Of a DNA stretch of 64,000 nucleotides, positions 14,837-29,063 are shown one piece after another (position 1 is the stretch's first letter; each line of letters starts with the position of its first letter). The notes beneath the pieces are model-generated. The model did no database searches. It worked only from the letters and a program-made list of their open reading frames with translations, and was not told the DNA's origin. A program made the translations under genes and the position numbers. This DNA is from Lentinula raphanica (lineage: Eukaryota > Basidiomycota > Agaricomycetes > Agaricales > Omphalotaceae). Location: positions 868,001 to 932,000 of the forward strand of contig JANVFP010000012.1 of NCBI GenBank assembly GCA_027919835.1. Direction: 5' to 3'.

Positions 14837-17800
14837 ATGGCTAACTCCGACCTCTACAACCTAGAATACCTTTCGTTGGTTTCGAAAATCACTCAAGAGA
14901 TCGACAATCACACTGGATTGAACGACAAAGTACTCGCAGAGTTTGTGATAAACCTTCATGACCAGGCCAACAAGAGTTTACCAGAATTCAAAGCCAAACT
15001 GAAGAGCGTCGGTGCCGATTTCTCAGACTCTTTCATCGAAAATGTCGACCGTCTCATCCTTAATATGCATCCGAAGCATAAACAGAAGACTTCCTTTCGC
15101 ACAGACAGCGCACTGAACGGAGATGGCGAATTGACAGAGCAGGAAAAGAAGAAGCGAATGTTCCCGGGACTCTCTCTGAAGAATCAGGAACCGGAAAAAG
15201 CAGTGTCGGACGATGTGTTTTTGAAGGAGCTCGGTGATTTGGTTTCGGGCAAGAAACGTCCTTCTGAGATGGAAAGGTCTCCGAAACGGCAAAGGCGAGA
15301 CAGGTCTCCTTCTCCTCGAGGACAGAGTCCTCCCCGTGGACGAAATCATGACCGCAGAGGCAAGAGTAATCGATCAGTGCAGGATGAGAGGCCCGTCCTC
15401 TTCAAGATTTACAACGGTCGGGTCTCCGGGTTGAAAGATTTTGGTGCCTTTGTCACACTAGAAGGTGTTGCGGGTCGCGTCGAAGGTGAGTCCTTGTTAC
15501 CAATGTCATCATTCGACGCTAACTGATTGTAGGTATGGTTCATGTATCCAACATTCAAACTGGGGCGCGGGCGAACTCCGCTTCGGACCTACTCAGTAGA
15601 GGTCAGAATGTGAAGGTCAAGGTGATGAGTGTCGCTGGAAGTAGAATTGGACTTTCCATGAAGGATGTCGATCAAGCAACGGGACGGGATCTCACCCCCC
15701 ACCTGCGAATAAAATCCGAAGCTGAACTAGAGGAGGAACGCGTCAAGGCCGCACGAGTGTCTTCCTCTGGTGCTAATGCGCTTCCCCTCAACTCCAAGAT
15801 CAATGACGGTCCCGTCAGGTCTGCGAAACGTCTCACATCACCGGAACGCTGGGAAATCAAGCAACTCATATCATCTGGTGCTCTAGACGCTTCAGAGTAT
15901 CCTGATCTTGACGAGGATTTCAGTAATCCCATGGCACATGCAGAAATTGAGGAGGAATTAGATGTTGAACTACGGGAGGACGAGCCACCTTTCCTCGCTG
16001 GTCAGACCAAAAGGACTCTGGAGCTGAGCCCTGTCAAAATTGTTAAAGCTCCTGACGGCTCTTTGAACCGAGCGGCCCTTGCTGGCGCGTCCTTGGCCAA
16101 GGAACGCCGGGAGCTTAGACAACAGGAGGCAAATGATCAAGCTGATTCGGAGGCGCGGGATTTCAGTTCGCCTTGGTTGGATCCCATGGCAAAGGAAGGG
16201 GACAGGGTTTTCGCGCAGGATATGAGAGGTCACTTGAAGGGTCAGAGAGCTGGCGAGGTTCCCTCTTGGAAGCAGGAGACTTTCAATAAGGCCACTACGT
16301 ATGGAGAGATTACCACACTCTCTATACAAGATCAAAGGAGGCGGCTACCCATCTACAAATTGCGGGACCCATTGCTCAAAGCCATTGAAGAGGTATGTGA
16401 TTGAGCATCGTTTCTCCAACCTCTGTTGATTCTTTTGCAGCATCAAGTACTCATTGTTGTTGGGGATACCGGGTCTGGCAAGACCACTCAGATGGTCCAA
16501 TACCTTGCAGAAGCAGGCTATGCTGATCATGGCCGTATTGGATGTACACAGCCTCGTCGTGTAGCTGCCATGTCCGTCGCGAAGCGTGTGGCTGAAGAAG
16601 TTGGGTGTCGTCTAGGTCAGGAAGTGGGATATACAATCCGGTTCGAAGACTGTACAAGCCCAGAGACACGGATCAAGTACATGACAGATGGGATGCTACA
16701 GCGTGAATGTCTCATCGACCCTCTCTGTAACCAATATTCCGTTATCATGCTGGACGAAGCGCACGAGCGAACGATCGCCACCGATGTTCTCTTTGGACTC
16801 ATGAAAAGTGAGTGGGTCATGCGCCCAATGTCCTCGACTATTTTCTCATCATTTCCCTTTACAGAGGCCGTCAAACGACGACCGGATCTGAAGCTCATTG
16901 TAACATCGGCTACGCTGGATGCTGAAAAGTTCTCCAAGTATTTCTTCGGTTGCCCTATCTTCACCATCCCCGGTCGTACTTTTCCTGTGGAAATTCTCTA
17001 CACCAAAGAACCTGAAACCGACTACCTTGATGCCTCACTCATCACAGTAATGCAAATCCATCTATCAGAACCTCCAGGTGACATTCTCCTTTTCCTTACA
17101 GGGCAGGAAGAGATCGACACCGCTTGTGAGATCTTATTCGAGCGCATGAAGGCTTTGGGACCCAAAGTTCCCGAACTCCTTATTCTACCTATCTATTCCG
17201 CCCTACCGTCCGAAGTTCAATCTCGAGTTTTCGAGCCCACTCCTCCAGGAGCACGGAAGGTTGTCATCGCTACAAACGTGGCAGAGACGAGCCTTACCAT
17301 ACCCGCTATTTACTATGTCATCGATCCCGGTTTTTCGAAACAGAGCGCTTATGATCCCAAGTTGGGTATGGACTCGTTAGTCGTCATGCCTATCTCACAG
17401 GCACAGGCCCGACAGAGATCGGGTCGTGCAGGTCGAACAGGGCCAGGCAAATGCTATCGTTTGTATACAGAGGCTGCCTTCCGGAATGAAATGCTACCAA
17501 ACTCCATCCCCGATATCCAGCGGACAAATTTGGCGTCAACGATATTGCAGCTCAAAGCAATGGGTATCAACGATCTACTCAGCTTCGACTTCATGGATCC
17601 ACCCCCTGCACCAACCATGCTTACTGCGTTGGAATCCCTCTATGCACTTTCTGCCTTGGACGACGAAGGTCTGCTCACGAGGCTGGGACGAAAAATGGCA
17701 GACTTCCCTGGCGATCCACCGCTTGCCAAGATGCTAATCGCATCTGTCGAGCTTGGTTGTTCAGAGGAGATTCTGTCCATAGTAGCTATGCTTTCTGTTC

Positions 17801-18494
17801 AAAGTGTCTTCTATCGACCGAAGGAAAAACAAGGCCAGGCGGACTCGAAGAAGGCGAAGTTCCACCAGCCAGAAGGGGATCACCTCACCTTGCTCACTGT
17901 CTACAATGGATGGAAGAACGCTAGCTTTTCAAATCCTTGGTGTTACGAGAATTTCATCCAGGCGCGAAGTATGCGGCGCGCGCAGGATGTTAGGAAACAG
18001 CTGCTGGGAATCATGGATCGTTACAAACATGATATCCTTTCTGCTGGTCGAGATTATAACAAAGTACGGCGAGCTATCTGTTCTGGCTTTTTCCGGCACG
18101 CTGCAAAAAAGGATCCTCAGGAGGGATACAAGACACTGGTGGAGGGAACCCCTGTGTATATACATCCTTCTTCAGCCCTCTTCAACCGAAATCCCGAATG
18201 GCTCATATACCACGAATTGGTCTTGACGACGAGAGAGTATTGTCATAATGTCACCGCCGTCGAACCGAAGTGGCTTGTGGAGGTGGCCCCGCAATTCTTC
18301 AAGGTTGCAGATGCAAACAAGATCAGTAAGCGGAAGAGACAGGAAAAGATTGAGCCCTTGTATAACAAGTATGAGAAGGAGGATGAATGGAGGTTATCAA
18401 AAGTCAAAAGGAGCGCACGTTCGGTACGTGCCCTGAAGAATCAGCTCTTAACTGTTCACTGACATCTTGTTTTCAGAGTCAAACGTTTGGCTAA
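14837..18494 (+). CDS. PRP22: DEAH-box splicing helicase Prp22 (DHX8)
   Basis: Releases spliced mRNA from the spliceosome after exon ligation (known role of the family). ATG at 14837 ([15 protein letters not shown]). Exons: 14837-15485, 15533-16392, 16441-16807, 16865-18423, 18477-18494. The 57-nt intron 16808-16864 is in frame and could be read through, but it has GTGAGT and TTTACAG ends and removing it restores [15 protein letters not shown], the expected family text. An N-terminal helical region is followed by an RS/RG-rich linker, then an S1 RNA-binding domain ([20 protein letters not shown] onward, codons crossing the first intron), which is diagnostic for Prp22. Core motifs: [64 protein letters not shown]. 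Full-length and apparently intact. Confidence 0.96.
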
Positions 18495-18689
18495 GTTCTC
18501 CTTGGATCCCAGAGTTTCGATTTATCATGTATATCATATTTGTACGATGATCATAGTGTGCAACTTTCATTGAATAATGCTACAAATGTTATGGAGAGAT
18601 TGATCAAGGCTACATTCGAGACAAGAAGTGTAAAATTGTTGCGTTCTGATAATGGATTATTAGAAAAACATACGAAGTCCAGTGCATAA

Positions 18690-19298
18690 TCATCCAACGA
18701 ATCTTAAAGCATCTGCTCCGATGTAATACTTCGCAGGCTCTCCTGGCTGAGAAGGTGCTGCAGCAGAATCGGGGACAAGCATGAAGGTCTGAGAAAACAC
18801 TCGTGGTTGGCCTTCTACTGTCTTTGAGCGCTGACCAGGCGCGTGCTGTACTGGTTTACCGTGGACGACAGTCCCGGATACGGTGACAAGAAGAGAAGGT
18901 GGCGTTGCACCTAATACAATATCAGTTGAGAGCAGATGGTAACATGAAGATCAGGAGAACGTACCTGGTATGGGATGACAATCAAAAGACTGCATCTCGT
19001 GTTTGGTAGGGGGCATTTTCTCAATCAATGACCGCACTCCATCAGGCCCTTGTAGTGGTTTCCCGTTCCAAGTTAAAGAAGACGTGGAGCGATAGAAGTT
19101 TGGTAGATCAGCGAGCCGAGATGGGGAATCATAAGTGGTATAGTACAGTTGGGTGAATTTGTCGGCAGCACGAGTTGCGATAGAAATACTAAGAGAGTTC
19201 AGGTCTGTCGAGTCCGAAGTAAGAAGTCGGAATTGGGCTCACTCGTCGCGGGTGAGGACGGTGACGGGTAGAGCGTTGGAAGCCGTCGAGGTCGTCAT
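18690..19298 (-). CDS. NTF2-like mRNA export cofactor (p15/NXT1-like)
   Basis: Three exons: 19298-19243, 19188-18965, 18910-18690; total 501 nt, 166 aa, in frame. The protein is a single NTF2 fold: KFTQLYYTTYDSP at the start, LPNFYRSTSSLTWNGKPLQG, then HEMQSFDCHPIPG, LLVTVSGTVVHGK, VFSQTFMLVPDS, and a final YYIGADALRFVG strand. The order and short length fit p15/NXT1, which pairs with Mex67/TAP to carry mRNA through the nuclear pore. NTF2 itself (Ran import) is the main alternative, but the extended loop before FSQTFMLVP favours p15. Its 3' end converges on Prp22 with 195 bp between stops. The gene to its right (MetAP2) starts 134 bp from its ATG, divergently. Confidence 0.85.
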
Positions 19299-19432
19299 GG
19301 TCCAGGTGTGGGAGCTGAAAGACTTTATTCGTGAGTCAGAGTAATTGCAGGTGATTGTGGTGTGCCGATAGGTGCCAATGCTGTGCTCACCGCCAACAAG
19401 CGCCAACCTCCTGGGAGCGCTTAGGCATAACC

Positions 19433-21280
<1,848 letters not shown>

Positions 21281-21475
21281 ATTCATGGCTGTACTACTTT
21301 GTACTGTACTGTCAAAGTACCATTGTCATTGTACCAATAAAGTGGTTGATCACGTTTCCGTTAGAAATCGGACCTTCCGTGGTTTCATTTCCCCACAATG
21401 GCTGAGCTTGTCCCATACAGTAATCTTACTCTCTTATTACCCACCTCCATGGTCTAAACTCTTGTACGTTCCTTC

Positions 21476-23886
21476 ATGTACTTGTTCGCTTCCTGTCTCC
21501 ATATATATCTCTCTCTTCTTCCCCCGATGCTGTTCTGGCCGTTCTCTTGGACATTCTGGACAAAAGCCGTGCCTCCTTCTGAGGAGGTGAAGCACGTACA
21601 CAAAGATCCACAGTCTCTTTCGTCCATTCTTCTTCATTATACTACACCTGGAGTAACTCCGCCATCAGCCCGGTCAGATCCAAAACTCAAACCACAAGAA
21701 CGTCGTCCGATTCGGTTCTGGCATCTATGGAAGTATGGCTTGATTGCACTCATCAAAGGTAAGCATTGCTCTTTCGAAGAGTTTTCACGTACGACGTTTC
21801 ATGTGCTCACAGCTACCGAGCTCACCGGGGCCATTCTTGCACATCGAATATGGGGTCCGAAGAAAAAGTCTTGGGGAATCGAAATGACCATACTCAACAG
21901 TCTTATGCGTGGGGTCAATCGTCATAGTCATCTCGTGGACATCGTGCGCTTTCTCTCTAACCATGCATCACAAGACAGGACTCTCATGACAATTGTTCGT
22001 TTCTCTGTAGACCACTATTCGCCTGCTCATGAGCGTTGCGGGTCTTGTGCCCCTTCCTTCCGATGCTCTTGTATCCCCGGTCACCTTTTGTGTTCGCAGA
22101 CGGAATCTACGTGGCATATTAGCGGAATGCGATCAGCGAGAGACAGGGACGAGAGAGTTGTCTGGAGAATGGGTAGTCGGTCGTCGAACATGGCAATGGA
22201 AGAAAATGCGGGTTTCCAACGCGAAACGCAAGAAAAGAATAGAGAAAGTGATTCTGTATATACATGGAGGTGTGTGTTATCTACCCCAAGCAACCTGGCC
22301 TTCCTTCCGATGGACTGACGGACAAAATTTAAGGTGCATATTATGTCTCTAGTGCTGCTGTACAGCGAACCATCAGCATCCCTCTTGCAAAATATACTGA
22401 TGCGAGAGTTTTCGGTAAGGCCGAGCGTACCACTGTATATTATTCTGCTGACGCATGTATCATATGTACAGCCTTGGATTATCGTCTAGCACCCGAGACA
22501 CAGTTTCCAGGTCCATTACATGACGCTGCCAGCGCATACTTTCGACTGGTCGAAGATTTGCATATTCCTCCTTCGAATATAATCTTAGCTGGGGACAGCG
22601 CAGGAGGAGGCTTGACTCTTGGTCAGTATTTCTCAACTCTTGTTGCGCTCGCTCATTCATGACAATTTCTAGCACTTTTAATGTATCTCCGCGATAACCA
22701 ATACGACCTGCCTTCAGCGGCAATCCTCATGTCGCCCTGGGTTGGTGAGTGCGTGCATTCGTCATTTTCCATCCATGTCTGATATCATACCTTCCCTCTG
22801 CAGATTTGACGATGAGTTGCGAGTCTTGGGACTCCAACGAGCCTTACGACATTATTCCAATGCCTGCCCCAGACGATCATCTAAACCCCGTATCTCTCTA
22901 TCTCGGTGACCATATGGAAAAATACATGACCCATCCTTACGCCAGTCCCTTGTTCGGAGATTTCACTGGCCTTCCGCCACTGCTCATACAAGCGGGGGAT
23001 TCAGAGGTGCTGAGAGACGAAATCACGTTGCTGGCTCACAAAGCATCTCTGGCAGGGGTTGAGGTGCGACATGAGCTTTACGAAGACGCTGTGAGTGCGC
23101 AACTAATCCTGATTCATCTGTGCCTGACATCATGCTCGCCAGATCCATGTTTTCCAACTATACCCTTTTCTCGGTGCCACATCTCGGTCGTTTGCTTCTA
23201 TTCGCGAGTTTGTGCGGGAGAATTCATCACCACAGAGTTTCGACGAAACAACAGACAAGGTCATAGGAGATGAGATTGAGAGCGAGAGCGTCATATTGGT
23301 TGGAGGAGATGGGCAGCAGACCGCATCAGGCATAGATGGTCTGAAGCAGGACATCGTTGCCGAGGTCTCCGCCGATTCCAGTAGCGACACGGAACAGGAG
23401 AATTCTTATAGCAAGTCACAAAGATATTCGAGTTGGAGTCGTCGTTCTTCTTGGGCATTATCTTCGTTTAAGATGCTGTCATCACCAAAATCGAAACCCC
23501 AGAACACAGCCCGACGTCGTGCGGATACTTTACCTCCCGGCTCCATTGCCTCCGAAACTCGTTCAACTGCTCTTCTTGCCATTCAGAAACCTACCAACTC
23601 TCGTACACGTTCACAATCGCATATCACTCATCGTTCCCCTGGTCTTAGTTCTCGTCGGTCGGGCCTTCCACCCCGTATAACCATTGAAAGTAGTATGACA
23701 CACCTTTCGGGTCCGGAAACGTTGCCTACCTCTTTATCACCTCCCTGGTCTACGTCGCTACCCTCACCAAGTATCCGACGCTCATCGAAAGCAAGCAGTC
23801 ATTCAGATCTGTCCTCTCTGGTACAAGACTGGACAAGCGGTGGCCCTGCCAATCGCACGATTATATACCCTCTTTCACGCTCATGA
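21476..23886 (+). CDS. Alpha/beta hydrolase, hormone-sensitive-lipase family
   Basis: Likely esterase or lipase, membrane anchored near its N-terminus. ATG 21476 gives a hydrophobic segment (LSLLPPMLFWPFSWTFW). Catalytic features, spread over several exons: oxyanion motif ILYIHGG near 22255, DYRLAPE near 22477, nucleophile GDSAGGG near 22595, acid in QAGDSEVLRDE near 22995, and the His exon VHVFQLYPF near 23143, where the last splice joins. The C-terminal 230 residues are a Ser/Arg-rich low-complexity tail not needed for catalysis. An ATG at 21398 is in the same frame but meets TAA before 21476. A neighbouring frame reads PPWSKLLYV just upstream, which looks like part of the natural N-terminus, so the true first exon may differ. 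Substrate unknown. Confidence 0.85.
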
Positions 23887-23985
23887 AATGCATGTCGAGT
23901 CCCTTCTGTATATGATTAATATCGCAGTCAATACAATACAATGCAACATGTAGTATATACGTAGATAAGTAATGCCTCTGGTGTA

Positions 23986-25548
23986 CTAGCGATGCCTATT
24001 CGATTGTAATTCTAGTCCTTGTGCATACATCTCCAGTTCTTCCACGACGTTCATGAGTGCATTACATTCCCATTGCCCATAAACAAAACCTTCATATAAC
24101 ATAGTAGTGCCGAGCCAAGACAAAAACACAGTGAAGACAATAAATATAGGATTGAGCCAGGGGTAAGGGAACCATGTAGATGCAACGGTAATGGTGATCA
24201 ACAACATTAAGCAGAGCACGAACAGTGCTAGTTCTTTCTGTGCTCGAGATTTTGAGAAGCGATAACACTTGCTAAGGGCTTGTGTCATCCTCGTTATTGA
24301 GTCTTTTGAAATCTCTGAAGGTTCTCCTTGTGAGTGTTGTGTTGACCAAGCGGCGGTTTGACTTTCCGAAGGGAACATGGATTCACTGGCGGAGGGTAGA
24401 GTTCCTGGTGTCTGTATCTGGAGCACAGACCTCAAACCGAAGTGGTCGGAAAATGAGAACGTGGTACCAGGTACCTCATGCGTGAACATGACCCTCGATT
24501 CCGTACAATGAAGCACAGGTATTTCCGCAGGAGTGGAAGAATGTGGTTGCCGGTAAAAGATGTAATCCAGCCGCTTTCCACAGAATCGGCGAGCAGTCGG
24601 GTCTAATCCTTTGCCAGCTGAGTAACTGTTGATTGGGGAATCAGCTGTGACTCCAAAATCATCGATAGCTTCTTGGGGAGAAGGTGTGACATCTGAAGGG
24701 GTGTTGGAGAAAGGATGGGTGACGAGCCATGAATCTATGAGATCAGCATGCTCTCGAATGACTGTCATGGGTAACGTGGTGGGTATACTGTTGAAGTCAC
24801 CCGCCTGAGGCATGGAATATTGAGCCACAGGGCATGAATCATGAATCAAATATGAACACTAACTGCAATCACATAACGTCCGAGTTCCGCAGCGCGTCTG
24901 GCAAGTTTAGCAAACTCCCATGCGTTCACTAAACGATGTGCGCGATTGTGTTCGGGTCCATCTTCACCTCCCTTAGCATAGAGCTGTACGCTATGTGATT
25001 TAGTTCATCAGGAAGAAAGAGACGGAAGTAGTGACCTACATGGGTGTTGAAGACTTGGACCTCCCCTAACACAGGGTGTACAATAACCACGCTCGCCGCT
25101 GCCTTGCCTACGAACCAGTCACCACCAGCCACGTCTATTGGCGCGCCATTAAGAGAGTAAGGCTGAATTTCGGTGGCGATGATGGGGAAACGTGAAAAGA
25201 TAGCCAATCCTGCTCCTAGTGCACCACTAAACACCGTATTCAACCAACTCGCGACGAAAAGAGCACGGAAATAATCACCTGTAGAAGAATTTGGCGTATG
25301 GAAGGTATTTGCCTACACTCTCGCGGACGTATTCAAAGTCGGAGTACACCCATAGTTCTTGAAGGGTTACGATGTCATATTCCTCCGTATTGGCAAGTTC
25401 ATCCGCGATGGCTACGACTCTTTCTCTGCGATTTTTAGAGACAAACTTCAAGCCCCTGCGGGAGCAGGATTAGTTAAAGTAGAGTATAAAGCAGTTATGA
25501 GTCTGACCAGCAGTTCAGGGTAAGGATTGTAAGCTCCTGCTCGGGCAT
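23986..25548 (-). CDS. ISC1: Inositol phosphosphingolipid phospholipase C (neutral sphingomyelinase family)
   Basis: Hydrolyses inositol phosphosphingolipids to ceramides. ATG at 25548 gives MPEQELTILTLNCWGLKF. Motifs of the DNase-I/EEP fold in order: LNCWGLK (metal-binding Asn), LQELWVYSDF (Glu), GGDWFVGKAA (P-loop-like segment typical of ISC1), VFNTH, AGDFNSIP (Asp and Asn), LDYIFYR, and FSDHFGL (catalytic Asp-His). Two transmembrane segments near the C-terminus (about 24115-24215, LALFVLCLMLLITITVAST and PIFIVFTVFLSWLG) match the membrane-anchored fungal enzyme. Five or so exons. The upstream 510 bp is shared with a divergent flavin monooxygenase gene. Complete and intact as far as I can see. 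Confidence 0.93.
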
Positions 25549-26058
25549 GTTCAGGAAAGGACGTATTATTGAATTCTTCAAGGAGAGCGCTTCACAATTT
25601 TATGGCCACGTGGCAACTGCCCTTCTGAGCGCTTAAGCGCTTTCCGCCGTCTGTCCGGTTACTTACTACAGCCATGATTCATCCACCCGCGACGCCCGAC
25701 TCCAGTCTACGACTCGTGAAAAGATTCATCTCTGTGTAGGGGTATAATGACACATCTTGTTTGTCTGATGAGGCTCAAGTGCTTCAGGTGGGGAGGATTG
25801 ACCAGCCAGAATGCACATTTTGCCCTAGGCTAGTCGTCCCTTTCAACCCAGCGAATTTCCACTTGGGTCCATCACCATGTCTTCAAGTTCACAAATACTG
25901 CATACCACCTGACCGTAACATCCTATCTTGAACTCAGAGTCACAGGAAGAATAGATCTCTCTCATCTGTTATTGGATCCGCTGGGAATCGCGCTTCTCAC
26001 ACGGGTAGAAATTTGGACTAGTCCTAGTCCCCTAATATTCCCACTTCTCTATTCCTCA
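25549..26058. promoter_or_regulatory. Divergent intergenic region (510 bp)
   Basis: This separates the starts of ISC1 (-) and the flavin monooxygenase gene (+). No ORF worth calling. A palindrome-like patch GAGCGCTTAAGCGCTT is at 25628-25643. No other repeat noted. Confidence 0.35.
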
Positions 26059-28201
26059 ATGTCAGGGAGTCCATCATCCGCCCAAGAATCAGCACAGGTT
26101 TGGTTGGGTGATTTCTCTCGCTCTCTATCAACAGGCGACAGTCAAGCGGTTGCTTCTGCTTTCCTCGAAGACGGTTGGCTTCGCGATCTACTCGTCTTCA
26201 CGTGGAATAACCGTTCCCTTTGTGGTTTTTCTCAAATATCGGCCTATCTCGAGGGAACATTACAGAAGGGGACTTTATCCGATTTCAAACTGAATGATGA
26301 AACTCACCTTGCTCCAGTCCATAGTCAATCTCTGCCTATGGCGATTTCCTCAGGCTTCACCTTTCGAACACCCGTTGCGTTTGGACAAGGCTATGTGAAT
26401 CTTCAACAGGATCAGTCAACTGGGACCTGGAAAGCTCTGACAGTGCTGATGATGATCAAAGACTTCATAGGACATGAAGAGTCAGGACCAGAAGAGGGCG
26501 TATATAAGAGCCACACGCAGTCATGGATAGACATGAACGAAGCACGCCGGAAGGCCATAGAGGAAAACCCGCATGTTTTGATCTGTGGGTTTTGACTAGT
26601 ACCTGCGACCATTCACTTACTTATGCAATTACTGCAGTGGGCGGTGGACAGACGGGCTTGAACGTCGCTGCAAGATTCCATCAAATGAATATCCCAAGTA
26701 TAGTTTTGGAGAAGGAAAATAGGGTCGGGGACAATTGGCGAAAGCGATATCCAACCCTAAGTTTGCATACACCCAGGAATCACCATGCAAGTAAGTGATC
26801 AAGACTTCTGCAATAGGTTGTTCTCATTATATCATAGTGCTATACACGCCATATCCTACAACCTGGCCCATTTTCACTCCACGAGATAAGCTGGCAAATT
26901 GGCTAGAGCAGTATGCCGACACTCAAGACTTGGTTATCTGGACCCAGTCCACCATTCTGCCTGCTCCCCAATATGATCAGACCTCAAATAAGTGGACTGC
27001 TGTTGTTTCACGCAATGGAGAGCACATTACTCTTCATCCCGCTCACATTATCATAGCATGTGGTACGCTTGGACATCCCCGCATCCCATCTGTGGTTGAT
27101 ATGCACGCCTTCAAGGGTGACATCATCCATGCCTCCAAGTACAAAGGAGGTTCTGGATTCACTGGAAAGCGTGTGGTGGTCGTGGGCGCGGGTAATACTG
27201 CTGCTGACATCTGCCAGGATCTTGTGCATTGTGCTGCCGCCGAAGTAACGATGGTGCAGCGCTCTTCGACGTGTGTCGTGCCTCGACCAGTATCCACCGC
27301 CAACCTTGATCGCATGTGGCCACAAGGAGTCCCGACCGACATCTCTGATCTGAAATTTGCTAGTCTACCTCTTCCCCTTATCCGGAAACTGTCTGCATCA
27401 CGAGCTGCACACATAGCGGAAATAGCAAAAGAGATGCATGATGGTTTGACAAAAGCTGGCATGCAAGTCAATCTCGGCCCCGGAGGAGGTGGAAATTTCA
27501 TTTTAGTCTTTGGGCGGTTTGGAGGTATGTGTTGGATCCTACTAGTGTTTGCGCGGACTCACAATCTGATATACATGATCAACTCATAAAGGATACTGTG
27601 AGTGAATGATCTTCGCATTCTCTGTCATGGCCATGACGATCTTTCGAAGGGTTGGACGTCGGGGCTGCTGAGTTGATAATATCCGGAAAAATCAAAATCA
27701 GACAAGGCATTGAGCCAGAACGATTGACGCAGAATTCTTTGACATTCAACGATGGCTCCTCGATGGAAGCAGATGCAATCATTTTCGCGTCAGTGATTTA
27801 TCAACAACTCTCCAGCACAGACGAGATACTCATGCCTCTCACATTTAGCACTGGTTATCACTACATAAGAGACACCATGAAAGCGACGTTTGGTGAAGAA
27901 ACAATCACAATGACAGCGCCTGTTTGGGGTCTCGACGAAGAGGGGGAAATCAATGGTAGTTATAGACCCTCTGGTCAACCTGGTGTAAGTCTTGATGGTG
28001 AGATTCGAGCATTTATAGTTCATGATCGATCTATCATTATAGCTCTGGTTTGCTACCGGCGATTTCTTTTCTTCAAGATTTTCCTCGAAGCTGCTGGTAG
28101 GTCATGCAAGCAAATTGACTGCGACACAAAACCTCACACTGAATTTGTTGAAACAGGCACTACAGATCAAGGCCATCGAATTGGGCTTTAACAAGTCATG
28201 A
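26059..28201 (+). CDS. Flavin-containing monooxygenase with N-terminal NTF2/SnoaL-like domain
   Basis: Predicted FAD- and NADPH-dependent oxygenase. ATG 26059 (MSGSPSSAQESAQVWLGDF). The first 170 or so residues resemble an NTF2/SnoaL-like fold (SLSTGDSQAVASAFLEDGWLRD and later strands). The FAD-binding motif follows the first intron (GGGQTGLNVAARF), then LEKENRVGDNWR, FKGDIIHASKYKG (FMO-type signature), the NADPH motif VVVVGAGNTAADICQDL, and a C-terminal ATGDFF...LALQIKAIELG that depends on two splices (donors near 27985 and 28097). Stop at 28199-28201. Substrate unknown; the closest named groups are plant YUCCA-like and fungal class B flavin monooxygenases. Some internal exon ends (27520-27650) are approximate. 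Confidence 0.87.
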
Positions 28202-29063
28202 CGCGCATGCATGATATTCTGGCATTATCATCCATTTGATGTATTCACACTACAAGTTCAACGGAAAACGGACATGTCCAAGCTACTTATTTCCGTGAAA
28301 GACATAGTATAAGGTATGCCAGGTGACGTTGCATAGGTGTTCGAAGCATAATTTAGTAGTAGTACAAGGCTATATCAGGAGCCAGAAATCATATACGATT
28401 GCTAGACCTAATCTTCAGAGCGACTTCAGAGGATGTGGCATCGTTATAAACGATCCCTTATTCATCGCGAAAGGAAAATTCTATCCGGCTCGATTTGACC
28501 TTGAACTATCCGGCAAATGTACGCAAGAGTAGTTTTCTCGATATTCATGTTTGGTTGATGAAAAGAGACCCGCCATTTGATAGCTTTTGGACGGTACTGT
28601 TTTGTCTTGCTAGTACGAATGGGCGCAAAGTGTTCAATGGTGAAAGATGGGGAAAGTCGGACGAGCGCCGGGATACAAATCATTTACCCCCAGTTCACCA
28701 ATTTCACCCTGTCTTCCTCTTGAATTTACGGTTTGCTGAACGTTGCTGGACCGCAGTGATGCCGACGATAGCAGATGCGAGAACGTCGAGCAATAATACA
28801 AACCAGGCGCAAAACTTGACGCTGCTGCAGCGCTGATCCGTAGAATCATAAATCATACTTCTGAAAGGCTTATGGCTTATGTCTGTCTGGAAGAGCCAAG
28901 TTTTTCAAGCGGGAAAGAAGAGAGAAAGGAGAGGAAAAGAGAGAGCTTTACGGTTGGTATACAAGTTTTCGTAAGTCAATTGTAGTCGGAGCACTCATAT
29001 GGGAAAAATAGTAATAGTACAAGGCTATACGGAGCCAATTGGAATTAGATACAATTGCTAGAC
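28202..29063. other. Intergenic region with a decayed gene fragment
   Basis: 862 bp between the flavin monooxygenase stop and the NBR1-type gene stop. The left part (28362-28483) is a diverged copy of the NBR1 gene tail, listed separately. The rest (28490-28990) has short ORFs on both strands without recognisable protein content, and a purine-rich patch (28910-28945). I see no intact gene. Confidence 0.5.
28362..28483 (-). pseudogene. Degenerate copy of the 3' end of the NBR1-type gene
   Basis: The stretch aligns by eye to 29012-29127, which covers the 3' UTR edge and last codons of the NBR1-type gene. Shared blocks include AGTACAAGGCTATA, ATTGCTAGAC, AGAGGATGTGGCATCG and TATTCATCG. Read on the minus strand it would give DE-stop-GIVYNDATSSE where the intact gene has DEYVVLYDDATSSE, so the copy is out of use as coding sequence. 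It lies about 650 bp beyond the parent on the same strand, as expected of a tandem duplication that later decayed. Confidence 0.7.

Noticed and set aside
16808..16864. Reading Prp22 straight through this 57-nt in-frame stretch
   Set aside because: It has consensus intron ends and a pyrimidine tract, and removing it restores the conserved family sequence.
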